DNA of 64,000 bases from DATMER01 sp034667225 (GCA_034667225.1 JAXDKG010000017.1:132606-196605), one strand, 5' to 3'. Positions 9,501 through 18,161 are shown, counted from the first letter of the stretch. Notes: a model not told the origin generated them from the letters alone. A program made the numbers and translations.

Positions 9501-11558
9501 GCGATCCGCTGCGACGATCCCGACACGGCGATCAACCCTCCGGGCCGGGAGGCGGTCGGCATCCCCGACCTGCTGCTGCGTCCCCAGGAATGCCCGGGGA
9601 GCGCCCCGGGGAGCGTCATCGCGCCCCCCTGCCCGGAGGCGCTCTCGGCCGACGACCCGGGCACCATGTCCGTCAACTACCGCAACGAGCCGCTCGCCTT
9701 GCGGGTGCGCGACCCGAACACCAACTCGCAGGCGGCCGGCGACGCGGGGGACCTCTCCTACGCGTTCGCCTCGATCTCGCGCAGCGACTCCTTACTCAAC
9801 AGCCAGCCGACCTTCTACCCGGCGCTGACCCAGGACGTGGATAACTACGACCCGTTCACCCCCCTCCTGCGCGCCTATGAGATGGACCGGGTGCAGATCC
9901 GGGTGCTCGTGGGAGCCCACGAGGAGGGGCACAACTTCAGCATCAACGGCGTGAAATGGCTGTTCGAGCCGTCGGAGCCCAACTCCGGCTACCGCGGCAG
10001 CCAGATGATGGGCATCTCGGAGCACTTCGAGTTCATCATCCCGCAGCTCATCAAGAACCCGAAGCCGGTGGGAGGCGGCGTCGACCGCCTGTGGCGGGCG
10101 GGCTCCTCGACCGACGACGGCTGGAACGGCCTCTGGGGCATCCTGCGGGCCTACAGTGGGAAGCGACCCGACTTGACAGTGTTGCCGGAGAATCCCAACG
10201 GCACGTCGGGGCTCGACCCGGGAGTCGTGGGCGCCTACGGCTTCTCCTGCCCGGCGAACGCCCCGGTCCGCACGTTCGACGTGTCGGCCGTGGCCGCCAG
10301 CGCCGCCCTGTCCAACGGCCGGCTGGTCTACAACAGCCGGACCGACGGCTCCTTTGGCCCCCTCTTCGACCCGACGTCCATCCTCTACGTCCGCACGGCC
10401 GACCTCGACACCGCCGGCAAGCTCAAGCCCATCCTGAACACCCGGCCCGAGCCGCTGATCCTGCGCGCCCTGGCCGGCGACTGCATCAAGCTCACGCTGC
10501 GCAACAAGCTGCCGGAAACCCTGACCGAGCTGGACGGCTACAACACCCTGCCCATGGCCGTCGAGGGCTTCAATGCCAACGACGTCCGGCCGTCGAGAAG
10601 GGTCGGCCTGCAGCCGCAGCTCCTCTACTACGACGTCAGCCGCTTCGACGGCACCCGGGTCGGCCGCAATGGCGATCAGACCGTGACGCCGGGCCAGTTC
10701 AAGACCTATGAGTGGTATGCCGGCGACATCAGGATCAACCCCGACGGTTCGGTCACGGCCACGCCGATCGAGTTCGGCGGTATCAATCTCATCTCATCCG
10801 ACCCCATCGAGCACGCGAGCAAGGGCGCGTTCGGCGCGCTGATCATCGAGCCGCAGGGGGGCTTCATCAACGAGTTCGACCCCACCCGCCGCGCGATGGC
10901 CAGCATCAATGGCGGGACCGAGGGCGCCTTCCGCGAGTTCGTCGTGCTCCTCCAGAACAACGTCAACATGCGGACCGAAAACGACCTGCCCAGGCCGAGC
11001 GACCCCGCTTGCCAATTCAACGAACCGACCCCGGCCGCGGGAAAGGGCTGGCCGGTCGAGAACCTGGGCTGCGAGGAGGATCCCGAGGACTCGGGCCAGA
11101 AGGCGATCAACTACCGCACCGAGCCGCTGTGGAAGCGGATGCAGCACGCGCCCGACGAGCCCTTCCACCTGACGGACGATTTCAACGACTGGTGGGACGT
11201 CGTCTCCAACACCAAGGTCGGCGGCGAGCCCGTGACGCCGATCTTCCAGGCCATCCCCGGGCAGAAGGTCCGTTTCCGGCTGCTCATGCCCGGCGGCCAC
11301 TCGCGTAACATCGTCTACGCGCTCCACGGCCACGAGTGGGCCCGGGAGCCGTACATCAACAACTCCACCCAGCTCGGCAGCAACGGCTTCTCGTTCTGGG
11401 AGGGGGCGCACATGGGCCACGGCCCGACCAACCACTTCGACATCCTGCTGCGCTACGGCGCGGGCGGCGCCTCCTCGATCCCCGGCGACTACCTGTTCCG
11501 CGATCAGGTGGGAATGGGGCTCGACGCCGGCATCTGGGGCCTGTTCCGGGTGCAGTGA
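6549..11558 (+). CDS. Giant MofA/MnxG-type multicopper oxidase
   Basis: A 1669-residue exported protein starting at ATG 6549, with GGAGG five bases upstream. Signal peptide MFRKLFVAMFLAALLAPLGAARA. Several cupredoxin-like regions carry copper ligands: HHIHHLHAHQW near 442-452, HCHFYPHFAQGMW near 497-509 (type 1/type 3 signature with an axial Met), HDHFGPSTHQQAGLY near 898-912, HEEGHN near 1124 and HGHEW near 1595. Size and layout match very large bacterial oxidases such as MofA and MnxG, implicated in Mn(II) oxidation. Mn(II) as substrate is inferred from the family. It overlaps the next gene by one base (TGATG), so the two are coupled. Confidence 0.85.
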   Translation: MFRKLFVAMFLAALLAPLGAARAQTCARTLTADVVAFDQVFFWNRLGAVQPQGMMFALRRDVVPISGTALSAGNVKLRADKRPRPMVLRMNVGDCLRISFQNLLSSTRRDDNQSATRWASIHAVGMQLTSSTLDDGSYVGANPNGLVDVGQSTVYTLYAGREGEHVIYSAGALAGGEGDGGHVNSGLFGAILVEPAGSRWYRSQVTRQDLDYASTATTTLSQPVVNYEAVYPGGHPRAGTPVLHMLNGTEIVHTDLNAVITGSLPSSGAKGWFPGGTFPANVTHPQREQPFREFTVIYHDEIGAVQAFPQFEGRELGHTLHSARDAFAINYGTGGIGAEVLANRFQVGPMHACTECKYEEFFLSSWVVGDPAMVVDVPANHPCTVQNIRDAGEPTYAANPCTPTPGVKATKAFYPDDPSNVHHGYLNDHTRFRVLHAGSKEHHIHHLHAHQWLFTADSDKSTYLDSQAIGPGASFTAEIAYEGGGNRNKTAGDSIFHCHFYPHFAQGMWELWRVHDVFERGTILDGAGRPASGNNRALPDGEIAAGTPIPALIPLPGKPMPPMPGATVQISGGQPQVSGTGNPGFPFFVPAKAGHRPPKPPLDTRDDGGLPRHRINSGTFVEAHTRLDFHKELLTAQAEQIPEDGTTVEKQAMTFHEQASHPSCEPNGTCGVSFATNGRSRVAGAPFAEPCDTVSAATPRTIKGADIEDDVKLNKAGWHFPQQRFSALWEDVDDFLALSGGTKKPPEPLFFRANSGTCIDFWLTNLVPKEYKLDDFQVRTPTDILGQHIHLVKFDVTSSDGAANGFNYEDGSFSPGEVQERVHAIRAFNGCSEPTDSRDGTFTCPKAKPHPFFGAGPDKDGDGVADWLGAQTTIQRWWADPVKDNAGNDRTLRTVFTHDHFGPSTHQQAGLYAGLVVEPAGSTWVHNETGATLGGGHDGGPTSWQAVIDPPTEPAYREFLLEFGDFQLAYEADSDPCRFDAGLGAIRCDDPDTAINPPGREAVGIPDLLLRPQECPGSAPGSVIAPPCPEALSADDPGTMSVNYRNEPLALRVRDPNTNSQAAGDAGDLSYAFASISRSDSLLNSQPTFYPALTQDVDNYDPFTPLLRAYEMDRVQIRVLVGAHEEGHNFSINGVKWLFEPSEPNSGYRGSQMMGISEHFEFIIPQLIKNPKPVGGGVDRLWRAGSSTDDGWNGLWGILRAYSGKRPDLTVLPENPNGTSGLDPGVVGAYGFSCPANAPVRTFDVSAVAASAALSNGRLVYNSRTDGSFGPLFDPTSILYVRTADLDTAGKLKPILNTRPEPLILRALAGDCIKLTLRNKLPETLTELDGYNTLPMAVEGFNANDVRPSRRVGLQPQLLYYDVSRFDGTRVGRNGDQTVTPGQFKTYEWYAGDIRINPDGSVTATPIEFGGINLISSDPIEHASKGAFGALIIEPQGGFINEFDPTRRAMASINGGTEGAFREFVVLLQNNVNMRTENDLPRPSDPACQFNEPTPAAGKGWPVENLGCEEDPEDSGQKAINYRTEPLWKRMQHAPDEPFHLTDDFNDWWDVVSNTKVGGEPVTPIFQAIPGQKVRFRLLMPGGHSRNIVYALHGHEWAREPYINNSTQLGSNGFSFWEGAHMGHGPTNHFDILLRYGAGGASSIPGDYLFRDQVGMGLDAGIWGLFRVQ

Positions 11559-13423
11559 TGATGCGAGCTTCAATGATCGTCTTGCTGATGGGGCTCCTCG
11601 CGGGGGCCCCGCCCCTTTCTTCCTCCACCGTCGTTCAGGAAGGGATCGCGGTCGAGCTTTCGGTCCAGAGGGCCGACGGCCAGCCCGGTCCCGTCCTGGC
11701 GGGCGACTCCGCCCGCTTCCGCTTCTCCTTCCGCGACACGGCCACCGGCACGCCGCTGAGCAATCTCTACCCGGGAGCCTGGATGGACCTCCTGGGCTCC
11801 GGCCTGCAGCCGGGCGCCGACTGCGCCAAGAAGGTGGAATCCTTCATCGGCGGCTCGCTCCTCTCCCGGCCCACGCTGGACCTCAACGTCTACTACGTCC
11901 TGGCCCTGAACCACGACGCCACGATCTCGGTGGTGGACCCGCTCTTCGGCTATGGCGGCAGCCAGCTTCTCGCCATGGTGTTCCTGAAGAGCCCGGGGGA
12001 GGACTGGGCCCTCACCTCCGGCGGCGACCGCCTGTTCGTCTCCATGCCCGACTCCGGCCGCGTCGCGGTGGTGGAGAGCGCGACCTGGAAGGTGGTCTCC
12101 GAGATCGAGACTCCGCCCCGGCCGCGGCGCGTGGGCCTGCAACCCGACGGCCGGTATCTCTGGGTGGCCTATGACGATGGCGTGGCGGTGATCGACACCG
12201 TTTCGCTGCGGCAGGTGGCACGCCTCGATACCGGCAAGGGGACGCACGACCTGGCCTTCAGCGATGACAGCCGCTTTGCCTTCGTGAGCAACGAGGCGGA
12301 CGGCACGGTGTCGGTCATCGACGTGGCGAAGCTCGCCCGGGTGCGCGACGTGAAAGCGGGGAGCCGGCCCGTCTCCCTGGCCTGGTCGAACCTGGCCGGG
12401 GCGGTCTACGTGTCGAGCGCGGACGGCACCCTCTCCGCCCTGGACCCAAAGAACGCCGAGCCCCGGGCACGCCTGACGGCCGAGCCCGGCCTCGGCCGTA
12501 TCCGCTTCGCCCCCGGCGGCCGGCTGGCCTTCGTGGTCAACACGGAGCGTGACACCGTACATATCCTCGACGCGGCCAGCAACCGCATCGTGCAGACCGC
12601 GGACGTGGAGGACCAGCCGGACCAGGTCACCTTCTCCGACGAGCTCGCCTACATCCGCCACCGGGGGAGCGAGATCGTGCTGATGATTCCCTTGAAGACC
12701 GTGGGCGAGGCGGGCCGGCCCGTGTCCCTGGTGGACTTCCCCGGAGGCCAGCACCCGCCCGGACGCCTGCCGCGGCCCACGCCGGCGGACGGCATCGTCC
12801 AGGCCCCGGGCGCCACGGCCGTCCTGGTCGCCAACCCGGAGGACGAGGTCATCTACTTCTACAAGGAAGGCATGGCCGCTCCCATGGGCCACTTCCGCAA
12901 CTACGGAAAGCAGCCGCGGGCCGTCCAGGTGGTGGACCGCAGCCTGCGGGAAGTGCGGCCGGGTGTCTACGAGACCCTCGCCCGCATGGGCGGGTCCGGA
13001 GACTACGAGCTCGCCCTGTTCGTCCGTTCGCCGCGTCTCGTCCACTGCTTCCCCGTGAAGGTCGTGGACAACCCGGCCCTGGCCGCGCAGCGCGAGAAGC
13101 CTCCGCTGGATGTCGAGATCCGGCTCGAGCGCAACGAGGTAAAGGTGGGGGAGGAGGTGCGGGTGCGCTTCCGTCTGACCGATCCGGAGAGCGGCGCGCC
13201 GAAGACCGGGCTCGACGACGTCCGGGCCCTCACCTTCCTCTCGCCCGGCCTCTCGCAAGAGCGGCAATGGGCAGCCGGCCTCGGGGACGGCCTGTACGAA
13301 GTCACCTTCCGTCCTCAGGAAGAGGGCCTCTACTACGTGTTCATCGAGGTCCCCTCGGCCGGCCTCGAGCTCAAGAAATCACCCCATTTGACCCTGTTTG
13401 CCAAACCCGGAGGATCCCGATGA
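11558..13423 (+). CDS. Exported YncE/YVTN-type beta-propeller protein with C-terminal Ig-like domain
   Basis: A 621-residue protein whose ATG shares its A with the oxidase stop (TGATG). Signal peptide MMRASMIVLLMGLLAGAPP. Residues ~110-420 form a seven-bladed-propeller-like series (FVSMPDSGRVAVVES, LWVAYDDGVAVIDT, FVSNEADGTVSVIDV, VYVSSADGTLSALD, FVVNTERDTVHILDA). The last ~100 residues (VKVGEEVRVRFRLTDPESG, GLYYVFIEV) resemble a FixH/YtkA-like beta sandwich. No CxxCH haem site is present. Tight coupling to the giant multicopper oxidase suggests a periplasmic partner, perhaps in assembly or electron transfer (inference). Confidence 0.82.
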   Translation: MMRASMIVLLMGLLAGAPPLSSSTVVQEGIAVELSVQRADGQPGPVLAGDSARFRFSFRDTATGTPLSNLYPGAWMDLLGSGLQPGADCAKKVESFIGGSLLSRPTLDLNVYYVLALNHDATISVVDPLFGYGGSQLLAMVFLKSPGEDWALTSGGDRLFVSMPDSGRVAVVESATWKVVSEIETPPRPRRVGLQPDGRYLWVAYDDGVAVIDTVSLRQVARLDTGKGTHDLAFSDDSRFAFVSNEADGTVSVIDVAKLARVRDVKAGSRPVSLAWSNLAGAVYVSSADGTLSALDPKNAEPRARLTAEPGLGRIRFAPGGRLAFVVNTERDTVHILDAASNRIVQTADVEDQPDQVTFSDELAYIRHRGSEIVLMIPLKTVGEAGRPVSLVDFPGGQHPPGRLPRPTPADGIVQAPGATAVLVANPEDEVIYFYKEGMAAPMGHFRNYGKQPRAVQVVDRSLREVRPGVYETLARMGGSGDYELALFVRSPRLVHCFPVKVVDNPALAAQREKPPLDVEIRLERNEVKVGEEVRVRFRLTDPESGAPKTGLDDVRALTFLSPGLSQERQWAAGLGDGLYEVTFRPQEEGLYYVFIEVPSAGLELKKSPHLTLFAKPGGSR

Positions 13424-13458
13424 TCTTTGTCCCGTTCGGGCGGAAGCGGGCACCTGAT

Positions 13459-13503
13459 CTTGTGTAAGCATAGCAAGCCAGCTATGCATTCGAGCACAAG
13501 GAG
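13459..13503 (+). promoter_or_regulatory. Hairpin overlapping the ribosome binding site of the 13509 gene
   Basis: Two nested perfect stems: CTTGTG (13459-13464) pairs with CACAAG (13495-13500), and CATAGC (13469-13474) pairs with GCTATG (13481-13486) around a 6-base loop. The outer 3' arm shares three bases with the ribosome site AAGGAG (13498-13503), which lies 5 bases before ATG 13509. Folding would therefore partly hide the site. Function is not proven. Confidence 0.5.
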
Positions 13504-13508
13504 ATTGA

Positions 13509-14078
13509 ATGCGCATCCTAGAAAGAGCCCTCCTGGTTCTGCTCGCAATGTGGACCGCCGCGCCGTCAGGCGCGACGACGCTGGTCCGCACCGGGCTCGA
13601 CGAATTGGTCGCCGGTAATCAAAGGGTAGTCGTGGGCGAGGTGATCGACGCGGTCTCCTATTGGAACGAAGACAAGACCTTCATCCTCACCGACGTGAGG
13701 ATCGCGCCGGATGAGACGATCAAGGGGAAACCCGAAGGCGAGCTCACCGTGACGCTTCTCGGCGGCAAGGTCGGTGACCTCACCACCCTGATCGTCGGCG
13801 GGGCCGAGCTGATCCCTGGCCGGTCCTATGTTCTCTTCCTCAATCCGGAGAAGCTGCCGGGAACCCGGCGGGTCCTCACCCTCCCCGACCACAGCCAGGG
13901 CGCCTTCGAGATCACCGCCCAGAAGGGCAGGTTGCGGGCGGTCAGCCAGGCGAACCGGCACCCGCTGGCACCCGACCTCAACGGCCGCACCGACGCTCCC
14001 GGCGGGGCCGAGGGCCTTCCCCTCGACACCTTGCTCCAAAACCTGCGCGGTACCGTGAAGCGCCAGGAGGTGCGGTGA
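13509..14078 (+). CDS. Exported protein of unknown function, coupled to a matrixin protease
   Basis: A 189-residue protein with a signal peptide (MRILERALLVLLAMWTAAPSGA). The mature part is beta-rich (VVVGEVIDAVSYWNEDKTF, LTVTLLGGKVGDL, LIPGRSYVLFLNPE), suggesting a small OB-like or beta-sandwich domain. ATG 13509 has AAGGAG at 5-base spacing. Its stop TGA overlaps the ATG of the following metalloprotease by one base, so the pair is translated together. It could be a propeptide-like inhibitor or chaperone for the protease, but that is a guess from context. No family name recognised. Confidence 0.75.
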   Translation: MRILERALLVLLAMWTAAPSGATTLVRTGLDELVAGNQRVVVGEVIDAVSYWNEDKTFILTDVRIAPDETIKGKPEGELTVTLLGGKVGDLTTLIVGGAELIPGRSYVLFLNPEKLPGTRRVLTLPDHSQGAFEITAQKGRLRAVSQANRHPLAPDLNGRTDAPGGAEGLPLDTLLQNLRGTVKRQEVR

Positions 14079-15022
14079 TGAATAGCAAGACCCTGCGCCA
14101 TGCCGTCGCCACCGGTACGTTCGTGGCGTTGATCGGAAGCCTGCCTGCCATGGGTTACCGCATGATCCAGAACACCACCGTCGGCACCGTCTCGGCGGGC
14201 TACGCCGTCCCCTGCTACGACGCGGGCGGCTTCGCTCACTGGGGCAGCAGCAGCATCTCCTGGTATCTCAACACCGCCGGCCAGGGCTCCGGCAAGGCGA
14301 CGGCCATCCAGAACGCTATGGCCTCGTGGACCAACGTCGCCAACGCCGACCACACACTGACCTATGCAGGCACTACCAGCGCCGGCTGGGCCACGGACAG
14401 CCAGAACACGGTCGTCTTCGCCAGCGGCAACGGCTGCACCGGCTCCTGCCTCGCGCTGACCGCCCTGACCCTTCAATCCGGGCAGGTCATCGTGGAGACC
14501 GACGTCACCTTCAACTCGTCCTATTCGTGGCAGACCAATGGCACGAACTACGACACGGAGGCCGTGGCAGCTCACGAATTCGGCCATACGCTGGGGATCC
14601 ACCACACCGAGTTCACCACCTACGCGCCGACCATGGAGGCCTTGTACACCGGCACCAACGCGCAGACGCTCGAAGCCGACGACATCGCAGCTCTGCAATG
14701 CGCTCACACCGTCTATTTCGCGGGCACTCCGCTGCCGAGCCCTCCGTCGGCTCCTACGCTGACGGTTGTTCCCGAGCTCTGCTACGGACAGGCAAGCTTT
14801 TCGTGGACCAGCTCGGCGGGAGCGAACTCCTACGAGCTCGAACAATCAAACTTCAGCAACTTCAGCTGGGCAGGACCCGTCTACATAGGGGCTGATACCA
14901 ACTTCTGGTTCGACGGAGGAGGGGGTACCAGCTACTACCGCATCCGGGCCTGCAACTCGGGTGGCTGCAGCGCCTACGGCAACGGCAATAAGTCGGTCAG
15001 GTACTATAGCCCCTGCTTGTGA
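14078..15022 (+). CDS. Secreted matrixin-type zinc metalloprotease with FN3-like C-terminus
   Basis: A 314-residue protein. ATG 14078 is preferred over GTG 14075 because GGAGG then sits about 7 bases away. A hydrophobic export signal covers residues ~8-26. The catalytic zinc site HEFGHTLGIHH is near residues 166-176, and the downstream PTMEALY provides a plausible Met-turn, both hallmarks of M10-like metzincins. The C-terminal ~85 residues (ASFSWTSSAGANSYELEQS, YYRIRACNSGGCS) form a fibronectin-III-like domain. Expected to degrade extracellular proteins. It follows the exported protein at 13509 with a one-base overlap. Confidence 0.9.
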   Translation: MNSKTLRHAVATGTFVALIGSLPAMGYRMIQNTTVGTVSAGYAVPCYDAGGFAHWGSSSISWYLNTAGQGSGKATAIQNAMASWTNVANADHTLTYAGTTSAGWATDSQNTVVFASGNGCTGSCLALTALTLQSGQVIVETDVTFNSSYSWQTNGTNYDTEAVAAHEFGHTLGIHHTEFTTYAPTMEALYTGTNAQTLEADDIAALQCAHTVYFAGTPLPSPPSAPTLTVVPELCYGQASFSWTSSAGANSYELEQSNFSNFSWAGPVYIGADTNFWFDGGGGTSYYRIRACNSGGCSAYGNGNKSVRYYSPCL

Positions 15023-15085
15023 GCTTTACTGCCCTCCGGCTGCGGCCCAGACTCGTGGCGCAGCCGGGGGTTGGAGGTGCCACTC

Positions 15086-16282
15086 ATGCGACTCGACCGG
15101 CTCTCTGGACTGTTGATGACGCTGCTCGCGCTCTGGTTCTGCCCGCCGCCACCCGCGCGCGCGACGCTGATCCCGCGCAGCGGCGACGCGTTACTGACTT
15201 CGGATTTCCATGAGCTGTCCCTGAGCTGTCCGGCCGTGGCGGTCGGTGCGGATGGCGCGGCCGTGACCGTCTGGACCAGGACCACCAACTTCCGCGGTCC
15301 CGTGCTGTCGCGCCGGGTCGAGACCGACGGCACGATAGGTCCGGAGATTCAACTCTCCGACGACGGCGAGCTCGCTTCGAATCCCGGCATCGTCGCCATG
15401 GAAGGCGGCTACGTCGCGTTCTGGACGCGCGATGCCTTCCCCCCCGGCTCCCCCTTCGGGCCCACCGGGACTGTCGTACGTTTCCTCGACGCACACGGCA
15501 TGCCGGCGGATATTGCCCGCATCGCCGACGATGAGGCTGATTCGCGGGTCGTCGCCGTCGGGGACCGTCTGGCCATCGTTACCAGGCATGATTTCGGTCT
15601 CCGCCTGCGGCTGATCGATCGGCAAGGCGCCGATGTCTACGCGCCGCGCCAGTTCGCAACCTCGCCCGACGTTTTGTTTTCCTTCGCGCTGGCGAGCGAC
15701 GGCGAGGGGGGCGTCGTCATCGCCTGGCAGGTGAATGTCCAATTGGGTGGTGGGCTGAAGGCGCAGGCCTTCGACGCCGCCGGGCAGCCGCGGAGCAAGC
15801 CCGTCGTCGTCGCGCGGTCAGTCTTTCCCGGCACGATCCTGCATGTCGCCGCGGGTGGAGGGAGGTTCGTGGTGGGCTGGACGGAGGACCGTCCGAATGG
15901 TGTGGAGCTGAGGGTCTTCTCGCTCACGGGCGAGCGTCTGGGTGCGCCGCGCCTGCCACGGGCGACAGGGAGCAGCCCTCTCAGGAGCCAGTTGCTCACC
16001 GACCTGGTGGCCGCCGGCCCGCAGGGTGTGATGGTCGTCTGGAACGCCATGAGTCGTCTGGGCGGCCAGGACCTCTTCGCGGCCGGCTTGGAGTGGGACT
16101 GGGAGAGGACGACGCGAAGCACGTCTCTACCCGCCGACCGCCTCGGCCAACAGATGTGCGGCCGTGTTGCCACCAATGGAAACGGCGACTGGGCCGCGGC
16201 ATGGAAGGAAGCCTCGGCGGATTCGTCAACTCTCCTGGTGACCATCGAAGCGCGGACCTTCGACGGCCCCTTGGCTGATTAG
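15086..16282 (+). CDS. Exported beta-propeller-like protein of unknown function
   Basis: A 398-residue protein starting at ATG 15086 with GGAGG eight bases upstream; an in-frame TTG at 15071 is less likely. Signal peptide MRLDRLSGLLMTLLALWFCPP. The body repeats short strands ending in a W-(T/Q/N) motif (VTVWTRT, VAFWTRD, VIAWQV, VVGWTED, VVWNAM, AAAWKEA), the pattern of a six- or seven-bladed propeller in which each blade ends in Trp. No active site is recognised. It is the last gene of the plus-strand secreted block and ends about 20 bases before array 2. Confidence 0.72.
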   Translation: MRLDRLSGLLMTLLALWFCPPPPARATLIPRSGDALLTSDFHELSLSCPAVAVGADGAAVTVWTRTTNFRGPVLSRRVETDGTIGPEIQLSDDGELASNPGIVAMEGGYVAFWTRDAFPPGSPFGPTGTVVRFLDAHGMPADIARIADDEADSRVVAVGDRLAIVTRHDFGLRLRLIDRQGADVYAPRQFATSPDVLFSFALASDGEGGVVIAWQVNVQLGGGLKAQAFDAAGQPRSKPVVVARSVFPGTILHVAAGGGRFVVGWTEDRPNGVELRVFSLTGERLGAPRLPRATGSSPLRSQLLTDLVAAGPQGVMVVWNAMSRLGGQDLFAAGLEWDWERTTRSTSLPADRLGQQMCGRVATNGNGDWAAAWKEASADSSTLLVTIEARTFDGPLAD

Positions 16283-16301
16283 GAGACGTACGCGCGAGAA
16301 A

Positions 16302-16730
16302 AAACAGTTTGAGCGGCGATGTGGACGGTCCTGAAGGGCAAGAGAACTGTCCTCATGCCCTTGCGAACTGTCCTCATCGCCATGTGAACTGTCCTCATGG
16401 GCGAAAGAACTGTCCTCATGGACGAGAGAACTGTCCGAAGCGGCCTGAGAACTGTCCTCTTGCCCTTCCGAACCGTCCTCATCGCCCTCTAAACTGTTCT
16501 CATCGCCTCTAAAACTGTCCGCTCCTTGCTCAGAGCTCTCCGTTGGCTGCCTGGAACTGTCCGCAAAGCGCTCCAGACCGTCTTCTTGCACTTCGGAGGC
16601 GTCCGCAGCTCCTGCGGAACCGTTCCCTTGGCGCAGAAAGCTGTCCGGAGCGCAGTTCAAACTGTCCGCACCGCGGTACGGGCAGTTCACTTGGCGATCC
16701 GAACCAGCCGCCTCGCCCTCCGGGCTGTTC
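16302..16730. repeat. Intergenic array 2: 21 units of exactly 21 bp
   Basis: The core GAACTGTCC recurs at 16302, 16323, 16344, 16365 and every 21 bp without one insertion or deletion to 16722. Most units read GAACTGTCCTCAT or close. The units at 16302 (AAACAGTTT) and 16680 (GGGCAGTTC) carry the core as its reverse complement in the same register. Because 21 is a multiple of 3, several frames on both strands stay open and encode heptad-like peptides, but the sister array at 44845 has period 20, so coding is unlikely to be the constraint. It lies between convergent genes. Bases 16731-16979 look like decayed repeat with no gene. Confidence 0.88.
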
Positions 16731-16979
16731 GCGGGGGGTAGAAGCCATCCTCTTCGGGTACGGAGCCAATCCATCCGTGTGGCGATCCAAGGATCGCCGC
16801 CGATTCCGAAACCCCCGGCTGCCATCCGGACCGTCCGGCAGACTTTCCGGCTGAGCGGGGAATCCTCCCGGACGACCAGGAAAACCTTCCGAGGGACAGA
16901 ACGAAGAGGGACTGTCGATCCCTTCAGCCTCCCGGGCTTCGATCGGGTGGGGCGACTTTGGCGCGGTCGCGGGAAGCGC

Positions 16980-18161
16980 CTACTCTTCTCCGAACCCAAA
17001 GGTCGCAAAGATAGGAATACTCAGGCTGGGATCGCCGAAGCAATCGTCGGTCATGCAGACCTTCGTGGCGTAAGGTCCCGAAAAAAGACGACTTCCAAGC
17101 GGGACCCTCTTCTCGGGGGATGAGTTGAGCCATCGAACCGCCTCGCATAGAATGAAGCGGCGAGGCCCCCCAAGCTTGACCGTGGCTTGCCTATTGCCCG
17201 AATAGGCCTCGATCGCGAGAAAGACGTGATCCATTGACCGTAGCTCGGGCGGGAGGCTCTGCTGATCTTTCTCTGGAATCCGCTGAGCCAGGAGAGCGAT
17301 TTGCGGTGATTTCCGTTGTCGCAGGGCGCACAGGGCGGTCGCTCGTGAGTCGCAATCACCTTGTCTATTGAGAAGCACAAGAGTCGGAATCAGGAAGTCG
17401 GATAGATAGACATTGCTGTCTTGGGCAGGCGGCAAGATGAATTCCATTTCCTGAAAGGCGGCGACGAGAAGACCGGTGAGCGCATCCTCGTCCGCCGGTG
17501 CCGCGTTCCGTTCGAACTTGTCGAAGCAGTCTTGGAGATTCGGCCTTGCTCGATCAGCCAAGGCCTTGTAGTCAATTGCAGAAATCCAATTGCCGTCCCC
17601 CATTGGAGAGATGATGAATCCATGATCCCGATAATAGCTGCGGTAGACGTCCGGCATAATGATGTTGTCGACCCGTGACATGAAATCGCGAGCTTGCGCC
17701 GCTATCTTGCCTGATATGACATTTCTTCGATCGATCCCGTCCTTCCACTGCCATTCACTAGCGTACTTCCATAGTGGCTTTTCGGGTAGAGGAGTGATCG
17801 TAATGTCTATGTACCGGGAGAGATTTCCAATCTGCTTCTTGATTTCGCTCTCCAGACGCTTGTGGAGATCCTTGCGAATTTCGCTCTCCTCCAAGGGAAT
17901 GCCGAAAAAGCGGCGTTCGTCCTCTACGTAGCTCTCTTCGATCCAGCATGGAAACCCGTGTTGTTTCTTTTGGAAGTCTCGATAATGGAGCCAAACCCCT
18001 ATCATTCCGGGAGGCGGAGGCGGCCCAGGATGATGGAAGATCGGCCGCGGCGGAGTCAGTTCCGCCGTTTGCGCCTCGGCACCCTGAAGCCATGTAAACC
18101 CGGCCAAGGCAAAGGCCAGCAGCAATGAACAGATGAACAACTGGAAGCGCGAGGGCTTCAT
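16980..18161 (-). CDS. Exported transglutaminase-like cysteine protein
   Basis: A 393-residue protein with a signal peptide (QLFICSLLLAFALAGFTWLQG, cleaved near AEA). The C-terminal half holds a plausible transglutaminase/papain-fold triad: Cys270 in QGDCDSRATALC, His312 in MDHVFLAIE and Glu340 in FILCEA. QGDCD-x-R resembles the GxCxD motif of bacterial transglutaminase-like domains. The N-terminal half (~60-190) is charged and helical with no recognised family. It overlaps the upstream membrane-protein gene by 4 bp. The stretch from here to about 18.8 kb is visibly less GC-rich than its surroundings, hinting at transfer. Could process or cross-link envelope proteins (inference). Confidence 0.72.
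   Translation of the reverse strand: MKPSRFQLFICSLLLAFALAGFTWLQGAEAQTAELTPPRPIFHHPGPPPPPGMIGVWLHYRDFQKKQHGFPCWIEESYVEDERRFFGIPLEESEIRKDLHKRLESEIKKQIGNLSRYIDITITPLPEKPLWKYASEWQWKDGIDRRNVISGKIAAQARDFMSRVDNIIMPDVYRSYYRDHGFIISPMGDGNWISAIDYKALADRARPNLQDCFDKFERNAAPADEDALTGLLVAAFQEMEFILPPAQDSNVYLSDFLIPTLVLLNRQGDCDSRATALCALRQRKSPQIALLAQRIPEKDQQSLPPELRSMDHVFLAIEAYSGNRQATVKLGGPRRFILCEAVRWLNSSPEKRVPLGSRLFSGPYATKVCMTDDCFGDPSLSIPIFATFGFGEE

Noticed and set aside
16309..16741. Plus-strand heptad peptides (NCPHGRE and TVRKALQ types) in array 2
   Set aside because: Same artefact; no ribosome sites, and two different frames are needed to cover the array.
16226..17008. 260-residue minus-strand frame with EDSS heptads across array 2
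   Set aside because: The open frame is a by-product of the 21-bp period, several other frames are equally open, and it overlaps the 3' end of one real gene and its right part covers unrelated DNA. Array 3 has the same design with a non-coding period.
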